Shown here one piece after another: positions 17,547 to 25,673 of a stretch of DNA of 64,000 bases. The stretch comes from Corynebacterium bouchesdurhonense (GTDB lineage Bacteria > Actinomycetota > Actinomycetes > Mycobacteriales > Mycobacteriaceae). Position numbers and translations under genes: made by a program. The DNA lies in NCBI RefSeq assembly GCF_900078305.2, contig NZ_LT546025.1, positions 104,288-168,287 on the forward strand, given 5' to 3'. The notes below the pieces were generated by a model, which saw only the letters and a list, made by a program, of their open reading frames with translations, had not been told where the DNA came from and ran no database searches. Each line of letters opens with the position of its first letter. The stretch's first letter is position 1.

Positions 17547-19520
17547 TCACTTGCGGTTGTACTGCGCCAGCATCTCGTTGTAGCGGCGCCACTCCTCGTC
17601 GTCCGTCTCCTCCGCGCGGCGATCCGAATCCCGCGAATCAGCGCGGTCCTCCCGCAACCAATCCCGAAAGAGCACGCCGAAGACGATCACCAGCGGGAAA
17701 GAGCCTGACGCCCAGCCGATGCCGCCGCCCACCTTCTGGTCCGCCAAGAGGTCCGGATTCCACGGCAGCTCGAGCGAGCGGTAGAAATCCTCCGCAGCGA
17801 TCACGTTGAGCTGCATCAGGTACACGCCCATGAACAGGTGGATCGGCATGGAGACCCACAGCCACGCCAGGCGCACCTTGGCGCTGGAGCGGTGCGGCAG
17901 CTCGTCCGGGCCGATCAGCTCCCAGAAGTAGAAGTAGCCGGAGACCATGAAGATGCCGTTCATGATCACGTGGCCGGCGTGCTCCGAGATCATCAGCTCG
18001 TACAGGGGCAGGAACACGTACATGACGTAGAAGAGGACGATGAACTGCGCCAGGTTCACCGGCGGGAAGGTGACGACGCGGACGAACCGCGAGTGCTGGA
18101 AGCTCTCCGCCCACAGCCGCGGGTTGAACTCGCCGGCCGGGTACGCCTCGCGCACGAGCGTCAACGGGGCGCCGAGCACGAGGAAGACGGGCACAACCAT
18201 GGACAGCACCATGTGCACCGTCATGTGCGCGGAGTACGAAGCGGCCATGTGCATACCCAGCCGCGAACTGAGGGTGACCACTACCGTGCCGCAGCCCGCC
18301 AACCACCACGCCGTGCGCGAGGCCTGCCACCCGGGCACCCGGCGCGCCAGGTGGAGGTAGTAGGCGGCCAAGAGCAGCGCGATGACGCTGTAGAGCAGCT
18401 CCGGACGCCACAGGGTGAGCCAGTTGGCGGGCGTGAGCGGCTCGGTGAGGGCGTAGCCCAGCTTCACTTCCATGGCGCTCAGGTCAGTCACCCGCGGGGG
18501 CGGCGGCGGGGTGCGGCCCAGGGTGGCGGCCAGGCCCGTCACCGCCGCCATCACGGCGATCTCCACCGCCGCGAGGCGCCGGAACGCCCGCGGGTCGGTG
18601 GCCAGGCGGGGGATGGTGGCGCGGCGGTGCGCGTAGCCCATCGCGCCGAGCACGAGCAGGCCGACAAACTTGGCCATCAGCACCCAGCCGTAGTGGTACT
18701 GGGCAAGCTCACTGATTCGGATGCGGATCGCGGCGTTGACCACGCCCGAGACGGCCATCACCGCGAAGGCGAACAGCGCCACCGCGGAGTAGCGGCGTAC
18801 CGCGGCCTCGAGCCCGGGGCCGAGCCGGCGCCCGTGTGCGAGTAGCGCCATGAGCGCGCCCACCCACACCAGGGCGAACACGAGGTGCCAGATGTAAGAG
18901 TTGGTGCCGTAGTCGTGGTTGCCGCCCGCGGCGGAGTGCCCGGTCAGCGCAACCGGCATCACCATGGCCACGGCGCCGAGCAGGAGCGCCACCTGCGGCC
19001 ACCAGTGCGTTGCCACGCGCCCGCCAACGGCCACCACCGCCGCGACCCCCGCCACGATCAGCCACACTTGGGCCTCCTGCACCTGCTCCACGGCGGTGGA
19101 CCAGGCGGCGGCCTGGAAGAAGACGGAGGAAAGCGGCTGGCCGGAGACGTCGGAAAGCACGAGCGGGATCATCACCAGGCCGATCAGCGCCACGCCAGCG
19201 GCCGCCGATGCCCCCGTGCGCGACGCGATGTGCCCGTCCACGCTCAAGGCCGCCCCGTTCAAGTCCCGCCCTTCCTGGCGCGGCGGGATGAGGAACGCGC
19301 TGAAGAGGAACGAGCCGACGGTCAGCGCGGCAAGCATCCACGCGGCGCCGCGCAGCGCGGGCAGCCCGAAGGTGGTGGGCCAACCCGGATCCGGGATGCC
19401 CAGCGCGGCCAGCGACTCCCCCGCCATCGCCTGCGATACCGCGCCGGCCACCACCGCCGCCACAAGCACCGCCGCCAGGTAGAACGGCCACGCCGCCTTC
19501 GCTGCCCGCATTTTTGCCAT
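17547..19520 (-). CDS. CopD-CtaG fusion: copper resistance/cytochrome oxidase assembly membrane protein
   Basis: 657 residues, almost entirely hydrophobic, with about 14-16 membrane helices. The first half resembles CopD (copper import): LTGHSAAGGNHDYGTN, AALFAFAVMAVSG-like (VALFAFAVMAVSGVVNAAIR) and QYHYGWVLMAKF. The second half, from about residue 380, is a CtaG domain of the caa3 type: LGMHMAASYSAHMTVHMVLSMVVP with many histidines and methionines, then PLYELMISEHAGHVIMN. The fusion is common in actinobacteria. It probably moves copper to the periplasm and into cytochrome oxidase. The C-terminal tail is acidic and cytoplasmic. Confidence 0.9.
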   Translation of the reverse strand: MAKMRAAKAAWPFYLAAVLVAAVVAGAVSQAMAGESLAALGIPDPGWPTTFGLPALRGAAWMLAALTVGSFLFSAFLIPPRQEGRDLNGAALSVDGHIASRTGASAAAGVALIGLVMIPLVLSDVSGQPLSSVFFQAAAWSTAVEQVQEAQVWLIVAGVAAVVAVGGRVATHWWPQVALLLGAVAMVMPVALTGHSAAGGNHDYGTNSYIWHLVFALVWVGALMALLAHGRRLGPGLEAAVRRYSAVALFAFAVMAVSGVVNAAIRIRISELAQYHYGWVLMAKFVGLLVLGAMGYAHRRATIPRLATDPRAFRRLAAVEIAVMAAVTGLAATLGRTPPPPPRVTDLSAMEVKLGYALTEPLTPANWLTLWRPELLYSVIALLLAAYYLHLARRVPGWQASRTAWWLAGCGTVVVTLSSRLGMHMAASYSAHMTVHMVLSMVVPVFLVLGAPLTLVREAYPAGEFNPRLWAESFQHSRFVRVVTFPPVNLAQFIVLFYVMYVFLPLYELMISEHAGHVIMNGIFMVSGYFYFWELIGPDELPHRSSAKVRLAWLWVSMPIHLFMGVYLMQLNVIAAEDFYRSLELPWNPDLLADQKVGGGIGWASGSFPLVIVFGVLFRDWLREDRADSRDSDRRAEETDDEEWRRYNEMLAQYNRK

Positions 19521-19599
19521 GCGCCCGATCCTACGTTCGGCAGTTTGCGGCTCCTAACCGGCCGTGCGATAGAATGCGGTGCGTTGGCCGAGGGCTTTT

Positions 19600-19610
19600 G
19601 CTTTTCGACG
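19600..19610 (+). repeat. GCTTNTCGACG motif, intergenic copy upstream of tRNA-Arg
   Basis: Exact copy GCTTTTCGACG in the context AGGGC-N10-ACG-CGCCCT, which can form a short GC stem. Confidence 0.9.
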
Positions 19611-19636
19611 CGCCCTTGTAAAGCCACGCCACCATA

Positions 19637-19713
19637 GCCTCCATAGCTCAGTGGATTAGAGCAACCGGCTTCTACCCGGTGTGTCGCGGGTTCGAGTCCT
19701 GCTGGGGGCGCCA
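19637..19713 (+). tRNA. tRNA-Arg (anticodon TCT)
   Basis: Acceptor stem GCCTCCA pairs with TGGGGGC (one G-U). The anticodon arm ACCGG-CTTCTAC-CCGGT gives anticodon TCT. The T arm GCGGGTTCGAGTCCTGC is canonical and CCA is encoded at the 3' end. Confidence 0.97.
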
Positions 19714-19819
19714 CTGACCAGCGAAAACGGCCCGCCGGGCACGGTTTCCGACTGGGCGGGCGGGTTTGTGCGTACTCTGGGCGGATACAGCCTTTCCGCA
19801 ACCCCACGAGGAGCACGCC

Positions 19820-19948
19820 ATGAGCGAAACAACCCCGCCGAAGAGCGAAGACAGCATCAACGACCTGGGCGATCCGGACGCCACGAACGCGCTGCAGGAG
19901 GAGACCTCGGCGGACGACACGGACTCCAACAACGAGCCCGCCGAATAG
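19820..19948 (+). CDS. Small acidic protein, 42 residues
   Basis: ATG at 19820 follows CGAGGAG at a good distance. The product (MSETTPPKSEDSINDLGDP ... NNEPAE) is 42 residues, very acidic, with no cysteine, aromatic or hydrophobic core, so it is probably disordered. I do not recognise a family. It lies 32 bp ahead of a second small acidic gene, and the two share an N/D/E/T-rich composition. The ribosome binding site and spacing make translation plausible, but homologues would be needed to confirm it. Confidence 0.55.
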   Translation: MSETTPPKSEDSINDLGDPDATNALQEETSADDTDSNNEPAE

Positions 19949-19950
19949 GA

Positions 19951-19970
19951 CCGAGCAGGACCGAGCAGGA
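19951..19970. repeat. 10-bp direct repeat between two small genes
   Basis: CCGAGCAGGA occurs twice in tandem just after the stop of the 42-residue gene. The second copy supplies the purine-rich site ahead of the next start. Confidence 0.9.
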
Positions 19971-19980
19971 GAGCACCACC

Positions 19981-20232
19981 ATGGCTGACACCACCAACCC
20001 GAACAACGAGACCGAGCGCCTGCTGGATGCGGCTACGCGCCGCATCGGCAACGAGCCGGATAACGGCAAGACCTTCGACGACTTCGAGGAAGCCGACAGC
20101 AACGCCTCGGAAAACCGCACCGACGTGGGCATTGATGGCACCGACGGTACTGACGGTGCAGATACCCCGGTGCAGGACGAGCGCAGCACCGACGGCCTCG
20201 GTGTGGAGAACACCGGCCGCGAAGATCGCTAA
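19981..20232 (+). CDS. Small acidic protein, 83 residues
   Basis: ATG at 19981 with GGAG upstream. The 83-residue product is acidic and repetitive: ERLLDAATRRIGNEPDNGKTFDDFEEADSN in the first half, then a DGTDGTDGADT run. No membrane segment or known domain is visible. Paired with the 42-residue acidic gene and followed by a strong terminator, it forms a two-gene unit just downstream of tRNA-Arg. Function unknown. Confidence 0.6.
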   Translation: MADTTNPNNETERLLDAATRRIGNEPDNGKTFDDFEEADSNASENRTDVGIDGTDGTDGADTPVQDERSTDGLGVENTGREDR

Positions 20233-20258
20233 GCCCCCCGGGCCACACGCCGCCGCGA

Positions 20259-20291
20259 CCGCCGACCCCGTTCCGGGGCCGGCGGCTTTTT
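20259..20291 (+). terminator. Rho-independent terminator
   Basis: Stem GCCGACCCCG / GGGGCCGGCGG with a TTCC loop followed by CTTTTTC. It ends the unit of two small acidic genes. Confidence 0.88.
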
Positions 20292-20307
20292 CGCGCATCA
20301 CCCTTGT

Positions 20308-20346
20308 TTTCCACAGTGGAAATCATTATGGTTTTCAGTATGGAAA
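20308..20346. promoter_or_regulatory. Paired operator overlapping the start of the membrane protein gene
   Basis: TTTCCAC-A-GTGGAAA (20308-20322) is a perfect 15-bp palindrome. A degenerate copy, TTTTCAGTATGGAAA (20332-20346), is centred 24 bp further on and contains the ATG at 20340. Such a pair would suit autoregulation by the winged-helix regulator encoded at 20774. Confidence 0.6.
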
Positions 20347-20786
20347 GTAACGAAGTGCGCGAGGCGCTTGCCGCCGCGGACGCCGTGGAGCGCCGCGCCG
20401 CGGGAGCATCACCGGCCGGCGGAGTGTCTGGGGTTTCGATCGCCCTCACTGGGGCCATCGCGGGGCTGGTGGTGTTTTTCGCGCTCCAGGGCTGGCCTAT
20501 CCCCACCTTCATCACATGTTTTGTGCTGATGGGCGTGGGGGTCTGGATCGGCACCGCCCGCCACCGGAACGTGCGGCTCGCCGTGAAGCAGGACGTGGAT
20601 ACCACCGAAGGCGAGTGGAGCTGGAAATCCTTCCTCGGCTTCGTCGCGGCCTACAGCGTGATGTTTCTTGCGCTGCAGCTGCTGCCCCAAGGCAACACCG
20701 GCGTCTCGGCGGCGGCGGGTGCCGTGGCAGCCGTCGTGTGGGCCTCCGGGATGTGGTGGGGTCAGAAGCGCGGATGGATCCGGTGA
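20340..20786 (+). CDS. Membrane protein of unknown function, co-encoded with a winged-helix regulator
   Basis: 148 residues from ATG at 20340; an ATG at 20328 (MVFSMESNEV) is equally possible and has a better upstream GGA. Four hydrophobic stretches occur: VSIALTGAIAGLVVFFAL, TFITCFVLMGVGVWIG, FLGFVAAYSVMFLALQLL and VSAAAGAVAAVVWASGMWWG. I do not recognise a named family. Its stop overlaps the start of the following regulator, an arrangement common for small integral membrane proteins whose expression is controlled by a MarR/ArsR-like partner. Confidence 0.72.
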   Translation: MESNEVREALAAADAVERRAAGASPAGGVSGVSIALTGAIAGLVVFFALQGWPIPTFITCFVLMGVGVWIGTARHRNVRLAVKQDVDTTEGEWSWKSFLGFVAAYSVMFLALQLLPQGNTGVSAAAGAVAAVVWASGMWWGQKRGWIR

Positions 20787-21121
20787 TCGCAGTGCCCGAC
20801 CCGCAGCTCGACCCGCAGCTCGACCCAGTCATCCACCCCATCAACCGCCTGCGCATCTGCGCCGCGCTAAAGGCGGGCGGCGCCACCGAGGGCACGGTGC
20901 GCAAGGAGATGAGGTTCGCCCACCTGCGGGAGCTCACAGACCTTTCAGACGCCACCTTGTCCAAGCAGCTCACCGTGCTAGAGGAGCACGGCTACATCAC
21001 GCGCTTCCGGGAGTACGGCTCCAGCAGGGCGAAGGACACGGTCTGGGTCACGCTCACAGGCGACGGGCTCGCGGCGTACAACGCCCACCTCGAGGCCTTG
21101 CGGCAGCTCGCCGGGCAATAG
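20774..21121 (+). CDS. Winged-helix transcriptional regulator (MarR/ArsR-like)
   Basis: 115 residues from ATG at 20774; GTG at 20783 is an alternative. HPINRLRICAALKAG, LRELTDLSDATLSKQLTVLEEHGYI and VWVTLTGDGLAAYNAHLEAL follow the pattern of the short winged-helix proteins that pair with a membrane protein gene: recognition helix DATLSKQLTVLEE and a wing ending in the TGDGL segment. It probably binds the palindromes at 20308-20346. The repeat DPQLDPQLD near the N-terminus comes from a short DNA duplication (GCAGCTCGACCC). Confidence 0.8.
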   Translation: MDPVIAVPDPQLDPQLDPVIHPINRLRICAALKAGGATEGTVRKEMRFAHLRELTDLSDATLSKQLTVLEEHGYITRFREYGSSRAKDTVWVTLTGDGLAAYNAHLEALRQLAGQ

Positions 21122-21152
21122 CCGTGTGGGAGGGGCGGGTACGGTAAGGGGC

Positions 21153-21968
21153 ATGAGTTTCCCGCAGGCGTCGAAAAGCAACTATGCCCTCATCACGGGG
21201 GCGAGCCAGGGCATCGGCGAGGCGATGGCCCGCAAACTCGCGGCAGCCGGCTACAACCTGATCCTCGTGGCGCGGCGCGAAGAAGTGCTCACCCGCATCG
21301 CGGACGAGCTCGCCAGCACGCACGGAGTTCACGTGGAGGTGTTCGCCGCCGACCTGTCCAACGCGCGCGACGTGGACGCGCTGCTTGCGCACATCGCCCG
21401 GCGCGAGATCTCCATCTGCGTCAACTCCGCCGGCATTGCCTCCTTCGGCCCGTTCATGGAGCAGGACTGGGGGTACGAGACGAACCAGTTCAACCTGAAC
21501 GCCACTGCGGTGTTCCGCATCACCAAGGCCGTGCTGGACCAGATGGTGCCGCGCGGCAGCGGCGCGCTGTGCAACGTCGGCTCCGCCGCCGGCAACTCCC
21601 CCATCCCCAACAACGCCACCTACGTGTTTACCAAGGCCGGCGTGAACACCTTCACCGAGTCTTTGCACTACGAGCTGAAACCCACCGGCGTGCACTGCAC
21701 GCTGCTCGCGCCGGGGCCAGTCCGGGAGGCGGAAATCCCGGAGGAGGAGCAGAGCTTCATCGACCGGCTCGTGCCCGATTTCTTGTGGACCACCTACGAG
21801 TCCTGCGCCGAGGACACGCTGCGCGCCATGCGCCGCAACAAGCGCCGCGTGGTACCCGGACCCCTGTCCAAGGCCATGGACGTGGTGTCCACCTACGCGC
21901 CCCGCGGCTCGCTCGCACCGCTGCTCGGGTCCTTCTACGCCAAGATGGGAGAGGAACAACATGGCTGA
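21153..21968 (+). CDS. cmrA: SDR-family reductase, probable mycolate reductase
   Basis: 271 residues from ATG at 21153. Short-chain dehydrogenase motifs are present: TGASQGIG for NAD(P)H, NSAG, a catalytic serine in NVGSAAGN and Y-V-F-T-K (YxxxK). The gene is followed, with 8 bp overlap, by orn, the same neighbourhood as the mycolate reductase Rv2509 next to orn (Rv2511) in M. tuberculosis and similar in length. That enzyme reduces the beta-keto group of newly condensed mycolic acids. The assignment rests on synteny and family, so a different SDR role cannot be ruled out. GCTTNTCGACG lies at 21169-21179. Confidence 0.78.
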   Translation: MSFPQASKSNYALITGASQGIGEAMARKLAAAGYNLILVARREEVLTRIADELASTHGVHVEVFAADLSNARDVDALLAHIARREISICVNSAGIASFGPFMEQDWGYETNQFNLNATAVFRITKAVLDQMVPRGSGALCNVGSAAGNSPIPNNATYVFTKAGVNTFTESLHYELKPTGVHCTLLAPGPVREAEIPEEEQSFIDRLVPDFLWTTYESCAEDTLRAMRRNKRRVVPGPLSKAMDVVSTYAPRGSLAPLLGSFYAKMGEEQHG

Positions 21969-22617
21969 TATCGCGCCCACTGTCGCGTCCACTATCGCGC
22001 CCAAGGACAACCGAATCGTCTGGGTCGACCTGGAAATGACGGGGCTCGACCCGAAGCGCCACGTGATCGTGGAGGTCGCGGCGCTGGTCACCGACGCGGA
22101 GCTGAACATCCTCGACGAGGGCATTGACTTGGTGGTCCACGCGAGCGACGCCGAGCTCGCGGAGATGGACGACTTTGTCACCCGCATGCACTCCGAGAAT
22201 GGCCTCATCGAGCAGATCAAGGCCTCGCCGGTGACGATCGGGGAGGCGGAGGAGGCCGTGCTGGGGCTCGTTGCCAAGCACTGCGATCCCGCGCACCCCG
22301 CGCCGCTGGCCGGCAACTCCATCGCCACCGACCGCGCTTTTATCCGCGCCCACATGCCGCGCCTGGACCGCGCGCTGCACTACCGCATGATCGACGTCTC
22401 CACCATCAAGGAGCTCACCCGCCGCTGGTACCCAAAGGTGTACCAGCACCAGCCTGACAAGGGCATGGCGCACCGCGCGTTGGCGGACATCGTCGAATCC
22501 ATCCAGGAGTTGGACTACTACCGCCGCGCTGTGTTTGCCCCAGCGCCGGGGCCGGACGGCGCCGCCGCCCGCACCGCGGCCGCCGGCGCCAGCGAGCGCT
22601 TCGCTCCTTACCTCTAA
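21961..22617 (+). CDS. orn: Oligoribonuclease
   Basis: 218 residues from ATG at 21961, overlapping the upstream gene. [12 protein letters not shown] carries the first two acidic DEDDh residues, followed by [34 protein letters not shown] and [18 protein letters not shown] with the catalytic histidine and final aspartate. Orn degrades 2-5 nucleotide RNAs and also pGpG in the cytoplasm. The C-terminal 25 residues (alanine/proline-rich) extend beyond the E. coli enzyme. Confidence 0.96.
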   Translation: MADIAPTVASTIAPKDNRIVWVDLEMTGLDPKRHVIVEVAALVTDAELNILDEGIDLVVHASDAELAEMDDFVTRMHSENGLIEQIKASPVTIGEAEEAVLGLVAKHCDPAHPAPLAGNSIATDRAFIRAHMPRLDRALHYRMIDVSTIKELTRRWYPKVYQHQPDKGMAHRALADIVESIQELDYYRRAVFAPAPGPDGAAARTAAAGASERFAPYL

Positions 22618-22672
22618 GCCTTTTCTACACTGGCGGTGATCACCACCCCAGGAAGAAAGGAAGGCGGCACCC

Positions 22673-23392
22673 ATGGAAACGCCGACAACCTCCACCCCGC
22701 ACATCGTGCCCACCGGGCCGATCGCGGAAACGGTCCTCATGCCCGGCGACCCGCTGCGCGCGAAGTTCATCGCCGAGACGTACCTCGAGGACGCGGTGCA
22801 GTTCAACGCCGTGCGCAACATGCTCGGCTTCACCGGCACATACCAGGGCCACGAGGTCTCCGTGATGGGCTCCGGCATGGGCATCCCCTCCATCAGCCTC
22901 TACGCCTACGAGCTGATCCACTTCTTCGGCGCGAAAAAGCTGGTGCGCGTGGGTTCCTGCGCCGGTTTCCAGCCGGGCATGGAGCTGTTCGACATCATCG
23001 TCGCCTCCTCCGCGTCCACCGACTCGAATTTTCTCGAGCAGTACAACCTGCCGGGCACCTACGCCCCCACCGCGTCGTGGAAGCTGCTCGAGGCCACGTA
23101 CCGCCAGGCGCAGATGCAGCAGGTTGACATCCACGTGGGCAACATCTTGTCCTCGGACATCTTCTACAACTTCCAAGACGACGTGAACGCCCGCTGGACC
23201 CGCATGGGAGTACTCGGGGTGGAGATGGAGTCCGCCGGGCTTTACGCCACCGCGGCGGAGGCGGGCGTTGACGCCCTGGGCATCTTCACCGTCTCCGACG
23301 TCATCGGCTCCGGCGCGAAGGCCACTGCCGAGCAGCGCGAGCGCGCCTTCACCCAGATGATGGAGCTCGCGCTGCCGCTCGCCGCCGTCTAG
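22673..23392 (+). CDS. deoD: Purine nucleoside phosphorylase, DeoD type
   Basis: 239 residues from ATG at 22673 with AAGGAAGG upstream. PHIVPTGPIAETVLMPGDPLRAK, GSGMGIPS, VGSCAG and VEMESAGLY are the ordered motifs of the hexameric NP-I family; the catalytic aspartate lies in TVSDVIGSG. It splits purine (deoxy)nucleosides with phosphate into base and (deoxy)ribose 1-phosphate. It heads a run with an MFS transporter, deoC and a phosphohexo/pentomutase, which would import nucleosides and convert the sugar to glyceraldehyde 3-phosphate. Confidence 0.93.
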   Translation: METPTTSTPHIVPTGPIAETVLMPGDPLRAKFIAETYLEDAVQFNAVRNMLGFTGTYQGHEVSVMGSGMGIPSISLYAYELIHFFGAKKLVRVGSCAGFQPGMELFDIIVASSASTDSNFLEQYNLPGTYAPTASWKLLEATYRQAQMQQVDIHVGNILSSDIFYNFQDDVNARWTRMGVLGVEMESAGLYATAAEAGVDALGIFTVSDVIGSGAKATAEQRERAFTQMMELALPLAAV

Positions 23393-23670
23393 GGGCAATT
23401 GCTTTTCGACGCCCCCTTCCCCCCCCCCTCCCCCACCCCCCCCCCCCCCGCCCCCCCCATGGCATCCCGCCCGCCACCGGCCCCCCCCCCCCGCCCCCGG
23501 GCCGCCCCGCACCCCCAACCACCCCGCCCCGGGGCAATTGCTTTTCGACGCCCCCTCCCCCCCCCCTTCCCCAACCCCAGACACCAAGGAACCCCGCATG
23601 GCATCACGCCCGCAGCCGGCCGCACCCGCCGGCGCCGGGACCGCGCTGAACCCCAAGCACGCCGTCCCCA
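23393..23670. repeat. 139-bp tandem duplication with one poly-C-degraded copy
   Basis: Unit 1 begins at 23393 and unit 2 at 23532. Both begin GGGGCAATTGCTTTTCGACG, and both contain ATGGCATC (23459 and 23598), each pair exactly 139 bp apart. In unit 1 most A, G and T bases between these anchors are C, giving runs of up to 14 C. GCTTNTCGACG copies lie at 23401-23411 and 23540-23550. The true start of the MFS gene is in unit 2. Confidence 0.85.
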
Positions 23671-24983
23671 TCATCCTGTTCACCTTCGTCTTCTCGCTGA
23701 TCATCGACAACGGCTTCAAGTTCATGACCGACTCGATGGGCGAGGCGCTCAACCTCTCGCTCAACGAGGTCAGCCTGCAGGCGTCGCTCGCCGGCGTGAT
23801 CATCGGCATCGGCGCGGTGGTCTACGCGGCGCTGGCCGACGTGTTTAGCATCCGCAAGCTGCTGCTCGCCGGCGTTATCCTCACGCTCATCGGCTCGCTG
23901 ATCGGCTTCCTCGGCCAGAACGTGTGGCCGCTGGTGCTCACCGGCCGCATCATCCAGACCACGGGCCTGGCCGCCGCCGAGACGCTCTACGTCATTTACG
24001 TGACCAAGCACCTCTCCGAGCAGGACCAGAAGACCTACCTCGGCTTCTCCACCGCCGCGTTCCAGGCCGCCACCCTCTTCGGCGCGCTGACCTCGGGGCT
24101 GCTCGCCACCAAGGTCTCGTGGACCGCCATGTTCCTGGTGCCGCTTGTGCTGATCCTGGCCATCCCGGTGATTCTCAAGACGGTGCCGGAGGAGGAATCG
24201 CTGGAGGCGGGCCACGTGGACTGGATCGGGCTGGGCCTGATCGCCGTGCTGGCCACCACCGCCATCCTGTTTATGCAGGCCTTCAACTGGCTATGGCTGA
24301 TCCCGCTGGCGGCGTCCGTGGTGCTGTTCTCCATGCACGTCAAGAACGCGGAGCGCCCGCTGGTGAACCCGGAGTTTTTCCGCCACCGCCCGTACGTGAC
24401 CGCGCTCATCCTGGTCTTCATCGTCTACTCGGTGCAGCTGGGCTACCTGGTGCTCTTCCCCGCAATGGCCAAGGAGGTGCACGGCATGAGCGCGGACGGC
24501 GCGTCGTACCTGCTCATCCCGGGCTACACCGCGGCCATCGCGGTGGGCGTGCTCTCCGGGCGCATCGCAAAGTTCCTGCCCACGCGCACGGCCATTTTCA
24601 CCGCGCTCGTCTCGATCACCGTTGCGCTGCTGGTGCTCGCTTTCTTCATGGAGTCCGGCCCATGGGCGTTCGTGGTGTCCTCGCTGCTCTTCGCCAGCGG
24701 CTTCGCCCTGCTCTACGCCCCGCTCATGGCCACGGCCATCGGCGCGATCCCGGCCGCCAAGTCCGGCATCGCGATCGGCTTCTACAACCTCACCATCAAC
24801 GTCGCGGTGCCGCTCGGCATCGCGTACAGCGCCAAGCTGGTGGACATGGGCCTGGGCACCCCCGGGTTCCTGCCTTCCGGCGCCGGCAGCTACCCGGTGG
24901 TCATGCTTATCCTCGCGGCCATCGCTCTCGGCGGCGCGCTGCTCTACGCGGCGATGACCGCCCGCATGAAGCAGCCCGCGTAA
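23598..24983 (+). CDS. MFS transporter, probable nucleoside importer
   Basis: 461 residues from ATG at 23598, with AAGGA at 23586-23590. About 12-14 membrane helices. The first loop motif is replaced by [21 protein letters not shown], the usual MFS motif A position, and a drug/H+ antiporter-like motif C region follows ([22 protein letters not shown]). The 14-helix DHA2-like layout suggests an exporter by family, but its position between deoD and deoC suggests nucleoside uptake. The substrate is an inference from context. The upstream region is duplicated (see 23393-23670). Confidence 0.85.
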   Translation: MASRPQPAAPAGAGTALNPKHAVPIILFTFVFSLIIDNGFKFMTDSMGEALNLSLNEVSLQASLAGVIIGIGAVVYAALADVFSIRKLLLAGVILTLIGSLIGFLGQNVWPLVLTGRIIQTTGLAAAETLYVIYVTKHLSEQDQKTYLGFSTAAFQAATLFGALTSGLLATKVSWTAMFLVPLVLILAIPVILKTVPEEESLEAGHVDWIGLGLIAVLATTAILFMQAFNWLWLIPLAASVVLFSMHVKNAERPLVNPEFFRHRPYVTALILVFIVYSVQLGYLVLFPAMAKEVHGMSADGASYLLIPGYTAAIAVGVLSGRIAKFLPTRTAIFTALVSITVALLVLAFFMESGPWAFVVSSLLFASGFALLYAPLMATAIGAIPAAKSGIAIGFYNLTINVAVPLGIAYSAKLVDMGLGTPGFLPSGAGSYPVVMLILAAIALGGALLYAAMTARMKQPA

Positions 24984-25014
24984 ACCCCACCTCACCAAAA
25001 AGGAGATCGCACCC

Positions 25015-25671
25015 ATGCACGCACTTTCGCGCACCGACGTGGCCCAAATGGTGGACCACACCCTGCTCAAGCCCGAGGCGACCCACGCCGACGTGGAGGC
25101 GCTGATCGCGGACGCGGCGCGCCTCGGCGCCTATTCCGTGTGCGTCTCGCCGTCGATGCTGCCGCTGGACACCCCTGAGGGCCTGAAGGTAGCCGTGGTG
25201 TGCGGCTTCCCCTCCGGCGCCGTGCCCACGCCCGCCAAGGCCGCGGAGGCCGAGTACGCGGTGGCCAACGGCGCCGACGAAGTGGACATGGTGATCAACA
25301 TCGGCGCCGCCAAGGAGGACGACTGGGACACCGTGCGCGAGGACATCGCAGCGGTGAAGCGCGCGTGCGGCAGCGCGTTGCTCAAGGTCATTATCGAGAG
25401 CGCAGTGCTTGACGACGCCCAGGTAGTGCGCGCCTGCCAAGCAGCAGCCGACGCGGGCGCCGAGTACGTGAAGACATCCACGGGCTTCCACCCCGCCGGC
25501 GGCGCCTCCGCCCACGCGGTGCGGCTGATGCGCGAGACCGTCGGCGACGCCCTAGGCGTGAAAGCCTCCGGCGGCATCCGCACCGCCGAGGCCGCCCGCG
25601 AGATGATCGACGCCGGCGCCAGCCGACTCGGCCTCTCCGGCACCGAGGCCGTCCTCGACGGGTGGGACTAG
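25015..25671 (+). CDS. deoC: Deoxyribose-phosphate aldolase
   Basis: 218 residues from ATG at 25015 with AAAAGGAGA upstream. [43 protein letters not shown] and [12 protein letters not shown] mark DeoC; the Schiff-base lysine is in YVKTSTGF and the proton-relay lysine in VKASGGIRT. It cleaves 2-deoxyribose 5-phosphate into glyceraldehyde 3-phosphate and acetaldehyde. Third gene of the nucleoside catabolism operon; the next gene starts 2 bp after its stop. Confidence 0.96.
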   Translation: MHALSRTDVAQMVDHTLLKPEATHADVEALIADAARLGAYSVCVSPSMLPLDTPEGLKVAVVCGFPSGAVPTPAKAAEAEYAVANGADEVDMVINIGAAKEDDWDTVREDIAAVKRACGSALLKVIIESAVLDDAQVVRACQAAADAGAEYVKTSTGFHPAGGASAHAVRLMRETVGDALGVKASGGIRTAEAAREMIDAGASRLGLSGTEAVLDGWD

Positions 25672-25673
25672 CG

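Noticed and set aside
23399..23848. Proline-rich open frame starting at the first GCTTTTCGACG copy after deoD
   Set aside because: It is created by the poly-C duplication and runs out of frame through the MFS gene; the latter has a proper AAGGA-ATG start at 23598.
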